Positions 8,194 to 16,213 of a stretch of 32,748 nucleotides of DNA are shown here, piece by piece. Positions within the stretch are counted from its first letter, which is position 1. Every line of letters begins with the position of its first letter. The notes beneath the pieces are model-generated. The model did not search any database. It was given only the letters and a program-made list of their open reading frames with translations, and was not told the DNA's origin. The stretch spans positions 1 through 32,748 of the forward strand of contig JACRMT010000021.1 of assembly GCA_016214855.1 (NCBI GenBank). Reading direction: 5' to 3'. Origin of the DNA: Nitrospirota bacterium (GTDB lineage Bacteria; Nitrospirota; Thermodesulfovibrionia; Thermodesulfovibrionales; UBA6898). Made by a program: the position numbers and the translations under genes.

Positions 8194-8243
8194 ATTATAT
8201 CAGATTGATAAGGTCTTGACCCCTCCAGAGTTTTTGATATACC
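8194..8243. promoter_or_regulatory. Divergent promoters: AhpD-like gene (-) and ABC transporter (+)
   Basis: Minus strand: -10 TATAAT at 8194-8199 with only a weak -35, giving a leader of about 20 nt. Plus strand: TTGACC at 8216-8221, 16-nt spacer, TATACC at 8238-8243, which would start transcription near 8250, only a few bases before the transporter's start codon. Confidence 0.45.
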
Positions 8244-8256
8244 TTATCCGGAGAGG

Positions 8257-9759
8257 ATGAATGTGAGACGTTATCAGCGAATACTATCGTTACTCCTGGG
8301 TCTTGGGCTGCTGCTGTACTGGGCAGTGCCGTCCCAGTCAAAACCAGGAGCGCTTGAAGAGGTTCAAAAGCGCGGGTACCTGCTCTGGGGCTCTGATGCA
8401 GAGGGGGGCGCTCCTTATATTTTTCCTGACCCGAAAGATCCATCACGGCTGATCGGATTTGAAGTTGATATTGCCGATGCCATAGCCCGGGAATTGGGCG
8501 TAAAGGCAAAGCAGTCGCAAAATGCATGGGACAGTCTTGTCCCTGGCCTGCAGAGAGGCGACTATGACATCGCCATGAACGGCATCGAGATCACACCCCA
8601 GAGAGAACGGGAAGTGCTTTTTTCGATGCCTTACTATATCTATACTGAACAGCTTGTTGTCAGAAAAGAAGAGTCAGCTATCCGGACAACGGATGATCTC
8701 AAAGGCAAAAAGGTAGGCACTCTCTCAGGCACTGTTGCCCAGGATATTCTGACAAAGATCGGCGGGGTAGATGTCAGGATCTATCCGGGCCAGGTCGAGC
8801 CGTATGAGGACCTTGCGATCGGCAGGATCGATGCCGTGCTCCTCGACCTTCCGATCGCTGCATATTACGGCAAGTCAAATCCGAAACTGAAATATGCCGG
8901 GACACCGATGGGTGAGGGGTTTTATGCCATTGCCGTGCGCAAAGGCGATGCAGATCTCCGGAAGGCCATAAATGATATTCTTGCAAAACTCCTCAAATCA
9001 GGCGAGCTGAAAAAGATCTATGAAAAGTGGGACCTCTGGAACGAGGCACAGGAAAAACTTTTCAGGAATATAAAAGACTCCTCCGGGTACAGCGGACTTG
9101 AGGAAAGCAAAAAAGCGCCGGTCTATACCTTCTTCCCCCTGCTCCTGAAGGGCGCCGGTCTGACGATCTTCATCTCAGCGACAGCCATGGCGCTGGCTAT
9201 AACCCTGGGTCTTTTTCTGACTGTTGTGAGACTTTACAGCAGGGCGCCATTCAGCAATATCGCTACTGCTTACATAGAGGTCTATCGCGGCACCCCGCTT
9301 CTGATCCAGCTTTATATCCTGTACTATGGACTGCCGAATATCGGCATTTCTCTGAGCCCTTTTGTTGCGGCATTTCTCGGCCTCGGCATGAACTATGCAG
9401 CCTATGAGGCTGAGCTGTACCGGGCAGGCATCAGTGCGATCCCTAAGGGGCAGATGGAGGCAGCGCTCTCGCTTGGCATGACGCAGCGCATGGCTTTACG
9501 AAGGGTCGTCCTGCCCCAGGCCTTCAGGATCGCTCTGCCGGGTGTAACGAACGATTTTATAGCACTTTTCAAGGACTCTTCTCTGGTATCGATCATAGCG
9601 ATGGTCGAGCTCACAAAGACCTACACCATACTTGCAGCATCGACCCTGAGATTCTTTGAGCTCGGCTTGATCGTTGCTCTCCTGTATTTTGCCATGAGCT
9701 ACCCGCTTTCTCTTTTTGCGCGCAGTCTTGAGGAGAAACTGAAGGGGAAACGCAGATGA
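8257..9759 (+). CDS. Polar amino acid ABC transporter: substrate-binding protein fused to permease
   Basis: A protein of 500 aa. After a signal/anchor segment (residues 5-23) comes a family-3 substrate-binding domain (~30-265: [41 protein letters not shown]). From about residue 290 it is a HisM/GlnP-type permease with several TM helices. The EAA loop ([20 protein letters not shown]) contacts the ATPase. In most bacteria these are separate genes; fused forms exist. The fused binding domain stays tethered at the outer face of the membrane. ATG 8257 and the in-frame GTG 8263 are both possible; GGAGAGG at 8250-8256 suits GTG 8263 better. It overlaps the ATPase gene by 4 nt (ATGA). Substrate is probably Gln/Glu/His/Arg-like, not resolvable here. 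Confidence 0.9.
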   Translation: MNVRRYQRILSLLLGLGLLLYWAVPSQSKPGALEEVQKRGYLLWGSDAEGGAPYIFPDPKDPSRLIGFEVDIADAIARELGVKAKQSQNAWDSLVPGLQRGDYDIAMNGIEITPQREREVLFSMPYYIYTEQLVVRKEESAIRTTDDLKGKKVGTLSGTVAQDILTKIGGVDVRIYPGQVEPYEDLAIGRIDAVLLDLPIAAYYGKSNPKLKYAGTPMGEGFYAIAVRKGDADLRKAINDILAKLLKSGELKKIYEKWDLWNEAQEKLFRNIKDSSGYSGLEESKKAPVYTFFPLLLKGAGLTIFISATAMALAITLGLFLTVVRLYSRAPFSNIATAYIEVYRGTPLLIQLYILYYGLPNIGISLSPFVAAFLGLGMNYAAYEAELYRAGISAIPKGQMEAALSLGMTQRMALRRVVLPQAFRIALPGVTNDFIALFKDSSLVSIIAMVELTKTYTILAASTLRFFELGLIVALLYFAMSYPLSLFARSLEEKLKGKRR

Positions 9760-10511
9760 TCGCGGTCAGGGATCTGCATAAGGCCTTTGGCGAACAGCAG
9801 CTCTTCAGGGGCATCAACCTTGAGATCAACAAGGGTGAGGTGGTTGTCTGCATCGGACCGTCCGGCAGCGGCAAGAGCACGTTTCTCCGGTGCATCAATG
9901 GCCTGGAATATTTCGGGAAGGGCGAGATCATGGTCGATTCCCTTGAACTGCATTCGATCAACAGGGTGAGGCCTGCCAGGGAAGACCTTGAGGCAATACG
10001 CAGGATACGGCTCAAGGTCGGCATGGTCTTTCAGCAGTTCAATCTTTTTCCTCACATGACCGTGCTCGAAAATATCATAGAGGCGCCTATGAGCGTTCTC
10101 AATGTGAGCAGGGAAGCAGCCTCTGAGCAGGCAGTGTCGCTCCTCAGGAGGATCAACCTTGAAGCAAAGGTGAGCAGCTATCCGGATCAGCTCTCCGGCG
10201 GGGAACAGCAGCGGGTCGCGATCGCGCGGGCCCTTGCCATGAAACCTGAGGCAATGCTCTTTGACGAGCCTACCTCTTCTCTTGATCCTGAAATGGTCGG
10301 CGAGGTCCTTGCGGTCATAAAAGGGCTGGTGAACGAAGGCATGACAACGGTTATCGCGACGCATGAAATGGGTTTTGCACGGGAAGTCGCTGACAGGGTT
10401 GTGGTCTTCGATAAGGGCGAGATCGTGGAGATCGGTTCGCCTGAAGAGATCTTTGCCAATCCCAGGGCTGAACGCACAAAGACCTTCCTCAGTAGGGTGC
10501 TGAAGAGTTAG
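9756..10511 (+). CDS. Amino acid ABC transporter ATP-binding protein (GlnQ/HisP type)
   Basis: A protein of 251 aa. Walker [10 protein letters not shown] (about 35-43), Q-loop [12 protein letters not shown], signature [15 protein letters not shown], Walker [15 protein letters not shown] and the switch histidine in ATHEMGFA are all present. This is the closest pattern to GlnQ/HisP ATPases of the polar amino acid uptake family. It overlaps the fused binding-protein/permease gene by 4 nt, so the two-gene operon encodes a complete importer. The 134 bp that follow, up to the HicB-like gene, show no clear gene or terminator. Confidence 0.95.
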   Translation: MIAVRDLHKAFGEQQLFRGINLEINKGEVVVCIGPSGSGKSTFLRCINGLEYFGKGEIMVDSLELHSINRVRPAREDLEAIRRIRLKVGMVFQQFNLFPHMTVLENIIEAPMSVLNVSREAASEQAVSLLRRINLEAKVSSYPDQLSGGEQQRVAIARALAMKPEAMLFDEPTSSLDPEMVGEVLAVIKGLVNEGMTTVIATHEMGFAREVADRVVVFDKGEIVEIGSPEEIFANPRAERTKTFLSRVLKS

Positions 10512-10645
10512 CACTCAACAACATAAAGAGGCTTTTTGAGCCATAGCGCGTGCAATTTTCTATACGTTGCTCCCCTAATTCTTATAAAATAATTGCCGGG
10601 TAGAGTAATCTCTATGGCACAATATAGAAAAGGAGGATAAACAAA

Positions 10646-10870
10646 ATGAAGGAAAAATTGACAGCAATCTTTCAAAAATCACCTTACGGATTTATTGGTT
10701 TCATTGAAGAGCTTCCAGGAGCAAATACGCAGGGAACGACATTAGAAGAAACAAGAAGTAATTTAGCAGAAGCGGTTCAGCTTGTATTAGATGCCAACAG
10801 ACAGCTTTTTGAGGAAGAATTCAAGGGAATTGAAATTATAAGAGAAGACTTTGGAATGGTAACTGCTTGA
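10646..10870 (+). CDS. hicB: HicB-family antitoxin
   Basis: A protein of 74 aa of the short HicB type: YGFIGFIEELPGANTQGTTLEETRSNLAEAVQLVL is the partial RNase-H-like fold that neutralises HicA. There is no C-terminal RHH or HTH, so autoregulation would need another factor or the complex. A strong AGGAGG at 10631-10636 precedes ATG 10646. Here the antitoxin gene comes first and the toxin second. Its stop TGA overlaps the toxin's TTG start (TTGA). Confidence 0.85.
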   Translation: MKEKLTAIFQKSPYGFIGFIEELPGANTQGTTLEETRSNLAEAVQLVLDANRQLFEEEFKGIEIIREDFGMVTA

Positions 10871-11052
10871 AGCGAAAAGATGTAATCCGGCATCTTGAGT
10901 CAAACGGATGTGAATTCCTTCGGGAAGGCGCAAATCACACGGTATATGTAAATCGGTTGAAAAAGAAGGTCAGCACGGTTCCCCGCCACAGAGAGGTTGA
11001 TGAAAACCTTGTCACGAAAATATGTAAAGACCTTGAAATACCGAAGGCATGA
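10867..11052 (+). CDS. hicA: HicA-family mRNA interferase toxin
   Basis: A protein of 61 aa with the double-stranded-RNA-binding-like HicA fold: KDVIRHLESNGCEFLREGANHTVYVN. H24 is at the place of the catalytic histidine, and VPRHREVDENLVTKICKDL is the family C-terminus. The start is TTG at 10867, overlapping the hicB stop, so translation is probably coupled and weak, which suits a toxin. Just after it, GCATGA-CAACAA-TCATGC forms a 6-bp hairpin over the stop codon. Confidence 0.85.
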   Translation: MKRKDVIRHLESNGCEFLREGANHTVYVNRLKKKVSTVPRHREVDENLVTKICKDLEIPKA

Positions 11053-11115
11053 CAACAATCATGCTCTGTTAAAGTCTGAACAGATCGGTAAGGATTAAAT
11101 TAAGGGGGGAAACAT

Positions 11116-11952
11116 ATGGAAAATTTAAGCGGCCTTGAAATCGGTCTAAGTTTTATCCTCACATGGGTAGTCGGATTGCTCACTCCATTGATTATTCGAT
11201 TCGTTTTACTGCGGAGACCACTCGGCAAGAAAATGGCCTTTGCTGTTTCATTTGTGCTTTATGTCATAAACTTGGCCATATTTATCGCACTCGGAAGCCA
11301 AAGCAAGACTCATGCTGTTCTATTTGTGATTGCATGGATAGCGTACGCAATATTAATCAAACAGAAAAAAGAGACGGCTCAGAAATCCCGCGTCAGTAGT
11401 CGTAATGAATATGATGAATGGAAAGCCAAAAAAGTAAGCGCTGAGCAAACCGGATTGAATCCCCCCGTTGAAGCGGAAAAACAGGAAACGGAAAACATTA
11501 ATATTACGAGTCTGGACGGAAGATTGACCGGATGGAAAAGATTATGGATATTATCGTCAGCAATATGGTTGATCATTCTATTTGCAAACGCTTTTTCAGA
11601 AAGAGAGTTTCCAATGCCGGAATTCACTCCGCATAAAGACGAATTCTACAAGAAAATGTCACAAGAATCTCGATCTCTCATTGCAGGTAAATTCAATACT
11701 AATGCACAGGAAACCTTTAAAGTAAAATTGACTACTGGGCATGTCTTTAGCATTAATATTAATCCTAACGATCCACGCAATGAAGCACTGATAGTGCACA
11801 TGATTAAGGAGTATTGGTCAATTGTTGAAGCTTACACATGGGAGCTAAGGGCAATCTACATCGTTAAATTTATATTGACCTGGGCACTTCCTTGCTTATT
11901 TGTATATGTCTTAGGTATGGGCTTCAGATGGGTCTATGCGGGTTTTAAGTGA
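11116..11952 (+). CDS. Unknown membrane protein
   Basis: A protein of 278 aa. Hydrophobic segments lie at about residues 8-30, 40-58, 66-84, 143-161 and 245-270. A charged cytoplasmic-type linker (85-140) and a soluble loop (~163-240: PEFTPHKDEFYKKMSQESRSL) lie between. A good RBS (GGGGGGA at 11104-11110) precedes ATG 11116. Base composition is more AT-rich than the flanking housekeeping genes, and it lies between two toxin-antitoxin pairs, so it is probably accessory DNA. No family recognised. Confidence 0.7.
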   Translation: MENLSGLEIGLSFILTWVVGLLTPLIIRFVLLRRPLGKKMAFAVSFVLYVINLAIFIALGSQSKTHAVLFVIAWIAYAILIKQKKETAQKSRVSSRNEYDEWKAKKVSAEQTGLNPPVEAEKQETENINITSLDGRLTGWKRLWILSSAIWLIILFANAFSEREFPMPEFTPHKDEFYKKMSQESRSLIAGKFNTNAQETFKVKLTTGHVFSININPNDPRNEALIVHMIKEYWSIVEAYTWELRAIYIVKFILTWALPCLFVYVLGMGFRWVYAGFK

Positions 11953-11958
11953 GCTAAT

Positions 11959-12138
11959 GTGCCTCCCATCATAATAACGGGCAACAAACTGATAGAAGCC
12001 ATCTCAAAAATGCCTTCTGAGGAGAATAAAGGTGCCCTGAGGAACAAAGGCCGTAACATTCTGAACATGGTATTCATAGCGCGCAATGCACCGATACTCA
12101 AACACTCGATACCTCCATCATCCGTATTCTTTTACTGA
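11959..12138 (+). other. Possible small ORF or gene remnant
   Basis: A GTG-started open frame of 59 codons fills most of the gap after the membrane gene. It is in the same frame and starts 6 nt after that gene's stop. The translation has a protein-like helix (KLIEAISKMPSEENKGALRNKG). No good RBS is visible. It could be a remnant, a small gene or chance. Confidence 0.2.
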
Positions 12139-12168
12139 CAAAAAAACTGAGTCTAAGACAGCGTTTCA

Positions 12169-12750
12169 CTATGAATTTGCTGTATTCTCTGACAAAGTTG
12201 AAATGATTTCCTGCCTGCGTTCCAGTGGTAAAGAATTGATAAGCTTTTTTAAGTAAAGTAGATAATATTCGTCTACATATTTATTTATAATTCCAAGCGC
12301 AAAATCTTCGGGAGATCTTCCCTCGGCTTCTGCTAAAGCACGAAGCTGATTCGCTGTGCTACGTGGAGCTTTTAATGTAATAACATTAAATAATCCTTCT
12401 ATTTTTCCTGCACTCTGACTATTTACGGGCGAAGCAAATATTGGATGACCGAAAAATTCATCGATTTTATATTCATCAGATTTTCTTATATTTCCTGCAA
12501 TTAATGCCTTTAACCCTCGCGGCTCACCCAGAAGCCATTCCTTTAGTAAATGTATGAATTTATTTATGTCGTCCAAATTCAACCTTCTACAACAACCATC
12601 TGCAATAGTTTGATATCGCACTGAATTACTGTGAGCTATCTCCTTTACAGATTTTTGGTAAGCCTTAGAAGGTGAAATGCCGGTTGCGTAGTATTTCTTT
12701 GTAAGTTCAAGGACACCCAAAATCTGATCAAGCGTTTTCGTAGTTAACAT
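12169..12750 (-). CDS. Unknown protein, possible DNA-binding regulator
   Basis: A protein of 193 aa. The N-terminal half is helical (SPSKAYQKSVKEIAHSNSVRYQTIADGCCRRL), resembling a DNA-binding helix-turn-helix-like module. The C-terminal half (VITLKAPRSTANQLRALAEAEGRSPEDFALG) looks like a ribbon-helix-helix or related dimerising unit. The second ATG at 12750 is chosen over 12759 because AAGGAGG lies 9 nt upstream of it, whereas it is 1 nt from the first. Transcription should come from the near-consensus promoter inside the 19-bp inverted repeat. A DNA-binding product next to such a repeat suggests autoregulation; that is inference. Confidence 0.65.
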   Translation of the reverse strand: MLTTKTLDQILGVLELTKKYYATGISPSKAYQKSVKEIAHSNSVRYQTIADGCCRRLNLDDINKFIHLLKEWLLGEPRGLKALIAGNIRKSDEYKIDEFFGHPIFASPVNSQSAGKIEGLFNVITLKAPRSTANQLRALAEAEGRSPEDFALGIINKYVDEYYLLYLKKLINSLPLERRQEIISTLSENTANS

Positions 12751-12792
12751 GCTCCTCATCCTCCTTAATTTCTGAAAGTAGATATCGAAAAT

Positions 12793-12845
12793 ATTATATC
12801 TACGAATCTTATTATTGTCAAGATAGTAAGATTCGTAGATATAAT
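12793..12845. promoter_or_regulatory. Perfect 19-bp inverted repeat with back-to-back promoters
   Basis: The arms ATTATATCTACGAATCTTA (12793-12811) and its exact complement (12827-12845) flank a 15-nt loop. Minus strand: TTGACA at 12816-12821, 17-bp spacer, TATAAT at 12793-12798, both hexamers consensus. Plus strand: TATAAT at 12840-12845 with TTGTCA at 12815-12820 (19-bp spacer, weaker). Both -10 boxes lie in the arms, so a protein bound to each arm would cover both promoters. An operator for a divergent pair is the simplest reading. Confidence 0.75.
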
Positions 12846-12865
12846 TTCTTTTATGGAGGAGATGT

Positions 12866-13079
12866 TTGCAGATAGCGACTTCCTATTTCCTTTTAAAGAA
12901 TGCTATGGACAGGGAAAAGCGGATTCTTATGGAAACCCTCAGAATAACGAAAGAGAAGATCTGCAGACTTGCAGGGACTCCAGGCGTTGGTCCGGAAGGT
13001 TGAAGTTGCACATACAGAAACAAACGATATGCAGCTCATTGACTACAATTCTCTTTTTTCCAATCTGTTACCCGGCAGG
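12866..13079 (+). pseudogene. Frameshifted small gene, antitoxin-like in style
   Basis: After a good RBS (GGAGGAG at 12855-12861), a TTG at 12866 opens a frame with protein-like helices: MQIATSYFLLKNAMDREKR, then ILMETLRITKEKICRLAG. It then loses sense and stops near 12997. Another frame picks up with QALVRKVEVAHTETNDMQLI from about 12982, and runs to a TAA near 13103 with sense fading by ~13079. A single indel near 12980 would join them. The long frame starting at 12853 reads as low-quality protein and is not believed. It is fed by the plus-strand promoter of the inverted repeat. The style recalls small antitoxins, but no family is named. The remaining bases to 13130 hold only short T/G-rich repeats. 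Confidence 0.4.
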
Positions 13080-13130
13080 CTTGAATCTGTTTGTGCATTG
13101 TGTTAATCTGTGTTACATGGAGGTGAGATG

Positions 13131-13394
13131 ATGAGCACTACCCTGACCATACGCATTGATGAAGAAACGAAGAGCCGCCTTGACACTCTTGCCCGAGCCA
13201 CAACCCGATCAAAATCATATCTTGTAAGCAATGCCATAGAGGAATTTCTCAAACAGAATGAATGGCATATTCAGGAGATCAGGAAGACAGTTGCAAAAGC
13301 TGATAAACCTGATGCGAGGTTTGCAGATCACGAAGATGTTGCCTCCTGGCTGCGAACGTGGGGAACTGACAAAGAACTGGATCCACCCAAATGA
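13131..13394 (+). CDS. RHH (CopG/ParD/RelB-type) antitoxin
   Basis: A protein of 87 aa. An N-terminal ribbon-helix-helix, LTIRIDEETKSRLDTLARATTRSKSYLVSNAIEEFL, binds DNA as a dimer. The C-terminal half (DARFADHEDVASWLRTWG) is the toxin-wrapping tail. GGAGGT at 13119-13124 is spaced for ATG 13131; an ATG at 13128 is the alternative. It overlaps the toxin gene by 4 nt (ATGA), the usual antitoxin-first order with autorepression by the complex. Confidence 0.85.
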   Translation: MSTTLTIRIDEETKSRLDTLARATTRSKSYLVSNAIEEFLKQNEWHIQEIRKTVAKADKPDARFADHEDVASWLRTWGTDKELDPPK

Positions 13395-13681
13395 GAATAC
13401 GGTGGTTCGCCGCTGCTATTCAGGATCTTATCTCCTTGAGACAATATATCGCCGCTGAGAGGCCTGAAACCGCTGCAGATGTTGCCGCACGTATCCTGAG
13501 CTGTGTTGAAAATCTCAGTATCCATCCTGCATCGGGAAGGACCGGCAGAGTTGAAGGCACCCGCGAGCTGGTCATTGCAGAACTCCCGTTTATTGTTCCC
13601 TATCGCGTCAGAAACAGAACAGTCGAAATTCTGCGTGTGCTGCATACATCCAGAAAATGGCCGACCCGGCGCAAGAAATAA
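13391..13681 (+). CDS. RelE/ParE-family toxin
   Basis: A protein of 96 aa with the ParE/RelE fold: IRWFAAAIQDLISLRQYIAAERPETAADVAARI, then HPASGRTGRVEGTRELVI and PYRVRNRTVEILRVLHTSRKWP. The R..E..R.LV pattern and the VEILRVLHTSRKWP end are typical. Whether it poisons gyrase (ParE) or cleaves mRNA (RelE) cannot be decided. It overlaps the antitoxin stop by 4 nt, so the pair is translationally coupled. Confidence 0.85.
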   Translation: MRIRWFAAAIQDLISLRQYIAAERPETAADVAARILSCVENLSIHPASGRTGRVEGTRELVIAELPFIVPYRVRNRTVEILRVLHTSRKWPTRRKK

Positions 13682-13763
13682 TATTACCTATGAAAGAACA
13701 AACTGCCTTGACACACTGATCTTCGGTGATTTCAGAGATGTTTTTGGGCAGTGCCGATAGTGC

Positions 13764-13790
13764 TTTTTGCTGTCTTCAGCCTGTTATAAT
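13764..13790 (+). promoter_or_regulatory. Promoter for leaderless M48 protease transcript
   Basis: A perfect -10 TATAAT at 13785-13790 lies only 8 nt before ATG 13798, and the start codon has no Shine-Dalgarno sequence. The -35 is T-rich and weak (about 13762-13769). Transcription would begin at or next to the A of the ATG. Confidence 0.5.
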
Positions 13791-13797
13791 ATCTCCC

Positions 13798-15054
13798 ATG
13801 CAATTAACTGCTTATTTTATTCTTGCTGCCTATATCCTGATCCAGTGCGCAAGCTATTGGCTGGACTTTATCAATATCAAACACATGAAGCAGAAGGGTC
13901 TTGCCATACCTTCTGGTTTTGAGGGATATATCGACGTGGCGCTGCTGAAGAAGACCCATGCGTATACCATCGAACATAACACTGTCGGCCTTGTCGAATC
14001 GGTGATCAGCAACATCATCACCCTTGTCTTTATTTATGGCGGCCTGCTTGCCATTTATGCCGCTTGGATCTCATCTCTTTCCGCCTCTTTCATTATCCAG
14101 GGCCTGCTCTTTTTCCTTATCCTGAGTTATGCAGGCTCTCTGCTCTCGATCCCGTTCAGCCTGTATAACACCTTCAAAATAGAAAATAAATATGGCTTCA
14201 ATACTATGACCATGAAGCTCTGGATCACTGATCTTATCAAGTCAACGCTCATCTCGACCGTGCTGATGGGGATCGTTATGACGTGTGGTTTATGGATCAT
14301 CCAGAAGAGCCCTGAGCTCTGGTGGCTTTATGTCTGGTCTTTCTTTTTTGTCTTCAGCATATTCATGATGTATATCTCTCCGTATGTGATCGAGCCGCTC
14401 TTTAATACATTCACGCCGCTTGAAGGCGATACTCTTGAGGAGAAGATAAAGACGATGATGCAGAAGACCGGCATAATGGTCAGCCGCGTTTTCAAGATCG
14501 ATGCCTCAAAGCGCAGCCATCATACGAACGCATACTTCACCGGCATCGGCAAGACCAAGCGGATCGTGCTCTATGACACTCTCTTGAACAAGATGGATGA
14601 GGATGAGGTTCTTGCGGTGCTGGCCCATGAAGGCGGACACTGGAAGAAAAAACATGTGCTCAAGATGCTCGTGATCTTTGAAACGCTTTCATTAGCCGGT
14701 GCGTATATTGCCTTCAAGGTTCTTAATGCAGGACTGCTTGCAGAGATTTTTGGTATCAGGGGCAATACGTTTTTCGCTGAACTGGTGCTCATCAGTTTTG
14801 TTTTTAGTATTGTCTCTTTTCCCTTTACGCCGCTTTTCAGTGCCTTTTCCCGTAAACATGAGCGTGAGGCTGACCGGTTTGCTGTAGATATTGCGCCAAA
14901 GCCGGATGCACTTGCCACATCACTGATCAAGCTTTCAAAGGACAATCTTTCGAATCTGCATCCTCATCCGCTGTATGCTGCCTTTCACTATTCACACCCG
15001 CCTGTTGTTGAACGGGTAGCAAAGATCCATGAGATGGCAAAGGAAAGATCATGA
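13798..15054 (+). CDS. M48 zinc metallopeptidase, Ste24/CAAX-protease-like
   Basis: A protein of 418 aa, multipass integral membrane. Zinc motif HEGGH at 277-281 (family usual HExxH) with the later glutamate in KHEREADRFAVD. The N-terminal LDFINIKHMKQKGLAIPSGF and the HPLYAAFHYSHPPVVERV end are characteristic of Ste24-type proteases. Bacteria lack CAAX prenylation; these proteins are thought to act in membrane-protein quality control, which is inference here. The start at 13798 is chosen because upstream in-frame codons precede the promoter. It overlaps the following damaged gene by 4 nt. Confidence 0.92.
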   Translation: MQLTAYFILAAYILIQCASYWLDFINIKHMKQKGLAIPSGFEGYIDVALLKKTHAYTIEHNTVGLVESVISNIITLVFIYGGLLAIYAAWISSLSASFIIQGLLFFLILSYAGSLLSIPFSLYNTFKIENKYGFNTMTMKLWITDLIKSTLISTVLMGIVMTCGLWIIQKSPELWWLYVWSFFFVFSIFMMYISPYVIEPLFNTFTPLEGDTLEEKIKTMMQKTGIMVSRVFKIDASKRSHHTNAYFTGIGKTKRIVLYDTLLNKMDEDEVLAVLAHEGGHWKKKHVLKMLVIFETLSLAGAYIAFKVLNAGLLAEIFGIRGNTFFAELVLISFVFSIVSFPFTPLFSAFSRKHEREADRFAVDIAPKPDALATSLIKLSKDNLSNLHPHPLYAAFHYSHPPVVERVAKIHEMAKERS

Positions 15055-15519
15055 AGGAAAAGGTTGTCTTTGCATGGTCGAGCGGAAAAAACAGCCATGC
15101 GAGATGCCCTTCTCAGATACAAGGCAGAGGGAGTGACCAGTGTCGCATTTGGCGATCTTTTCCTGGAGGACCTGAAGGCTTACCTCGAAAAAAAGCTTGC
15201 AGAAGTCGGGATGAAGGCGGTCTTTCCCCTCTGGAAGCGCGACACAACTGAGCTTGCCCGCACGTTCATCAGACAGGGGTTCAGGGCGATCATCACATGT
15301 GTTGACTCACAGGTGCTTGACAGCAGCTTCTCCGGACGGTTTTATGATGAGCAGTTCCTTGCAGACCTCCCGTCTTATGTTGACCCCTGCGGCGAAAACG
15401 GCGAGTTCCATTCCTTTGTCTTTGACGGTCCTCTGTTCAAGCAGACTGTCTGCTTTGAAAAAGGCGAGGTTGTTGTCAGAGACAGCCGCTTTTACTCCTG
15501 CGAACTCCTGCCGATCTGA
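15051..15519 (+). pseudogene. Dph6-like PP-loop ATPase, internally deleted copy 1
   Basis: ATG 15051 overlaps the protease stop and encodes KEKVVFAWSSGKNS, the PP-loop start of the ATP_bind_4 / diphthine-ammonia-ligase-like family (WS[GS]GKDS). The reading then jumps frame at GCCATGCGAGATGCC (~15099) straight into AMRDALLRYKAEGVTSVAFG, which in complete relatives lies roughly 50-70 residues later. From there the C-terminal ~140 residues are intact to TGA 15519 (FGDLFLEDLKAY, FPLWKRDTTELA, DPCGENGEFHSF, ELLPI). The nucleotide-binding part is thus lost and KDS has become KNS. Function of this family in bacteria is unknown. It can only be a remnant or a C-terminal-domain protein made from an internal start. 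Confidence 0.8.
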
Positions 15520-15562
15520 CTGTCTGCAAGTTATCAGAGCACATATCTGGTAATATAGGCTT

Positions 15563-16213
15563 ATGGAAAGAAGATGCAGGGAAATCTGCGGTGATGATGT
15601 CAGAAACTGCTTTATTGACAATCAAAACCAGATCGACTGTATAGCGGACATGGTGCTGAATAAGGTTTTTGCCGTCAGTTTATGCATTGAGCCTGTCCTC
15701 AATGACGCGAGTGAGGAGATGAACAGGCTATATCTCAAACAGGCAATGCATGCCCTGAACGAACTGACCAACTGGATCAAATATCTGCAGGTGGTAAAGG
15801 ATATAAAACTGCTTGCGGCGGTATCCGAAGACAGGATGTCCGACAGAAGGCGTGAAAGCAGATATCCCATGCCGGAGATATATCAAAGGCATCTCAAATT
15901 CCAAGTTGCTGTTTCTGACTTATTAATCCCTGTCAGGCTGGTCAATTTCAGCCGTCACGGGCTTTCCCTTGTTATTGCCGATAAATTGTCAGTTGATTCA
16001 TCATACCGGTGCATGATTTCAACTGCTCAGACAATAAGAAAGGAAACCTCCTTTAATATCAGGGTAAGGCACTGCGCCGGACATGCTGACGGATTTCTTG
16101 TGGGAGCAGAGATAGAGGACATTGCTGACAGTCTGTCTTTTGATTTTTTTGAAAATATAGTCAGCTTCATGGATGCTGTTTCAGATAAGAACCGGTCGGA
16201 GGCCGGGGAATAA
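15563..16213 (+). CDS. PilZ-domain protein
   Basis: A protein of 216 aa. The N-terminal ~90 residues are helical with no named domain. The PilZ domain starts at about 92: RRRESR gives the c-di-GMP RxxxR motif (R96-R100), and NFSRHG gives the NxSxxG motif (N128, S130, G133). Both binding motifs are complete, so c-di-GMP binding is likely. It probably acts as a cytoplasmic effector for motility or envelope functions. RBS is weak. Its stop codon lies in the hairpin CCGGGG-AATAAG-CCCCGG (16203-16220), just before the next gene. Confidence 0.8.
   Translation: MERRCREICGDDVRNCFIDNQNQIDCIADMVLNKVFAVSLCIEPVLNDASEEMNRLYLKQAMHALNELTNWIKYLQVVKDIKLLAAVSEDRMSDRRRESRYPMPEIYQRHLKFQVAVSDLLIPVRLVNFSRHGLSLVIADKLSVDSSYRCMISTAQTIRKETSFNIRVRHCAGHADGFLVGAEIEDIADSLSFDFFENIVSFMDAVSDKNRSEAGE

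Noticed and set aside
9699-10514. 271-codon minus-strand frame over the ATPase gene
   Set aside because: The plus strand has all ABC ATPase motifs; the antisense frame has no RBS or recognisable motif and reflects codon bias.
11047-11064. GCATGA/TCATGC hairpin after hicA as a terminator
   Set aside because: The stem is 6 bp and no T-run follows.
12853-13131. 92-codon frame from ATG 12853
   Set aside because: The translation is not protein-like (no consistent helix or motif), while other frames give better segments joinable by one frameshift.
15064-15519. 151-codon TTG-started frame as an intact gene
   Set aside because: Its first residues are out-of-frame translation of the PP-loop start; it is the C-terminal part of a deleted gene.
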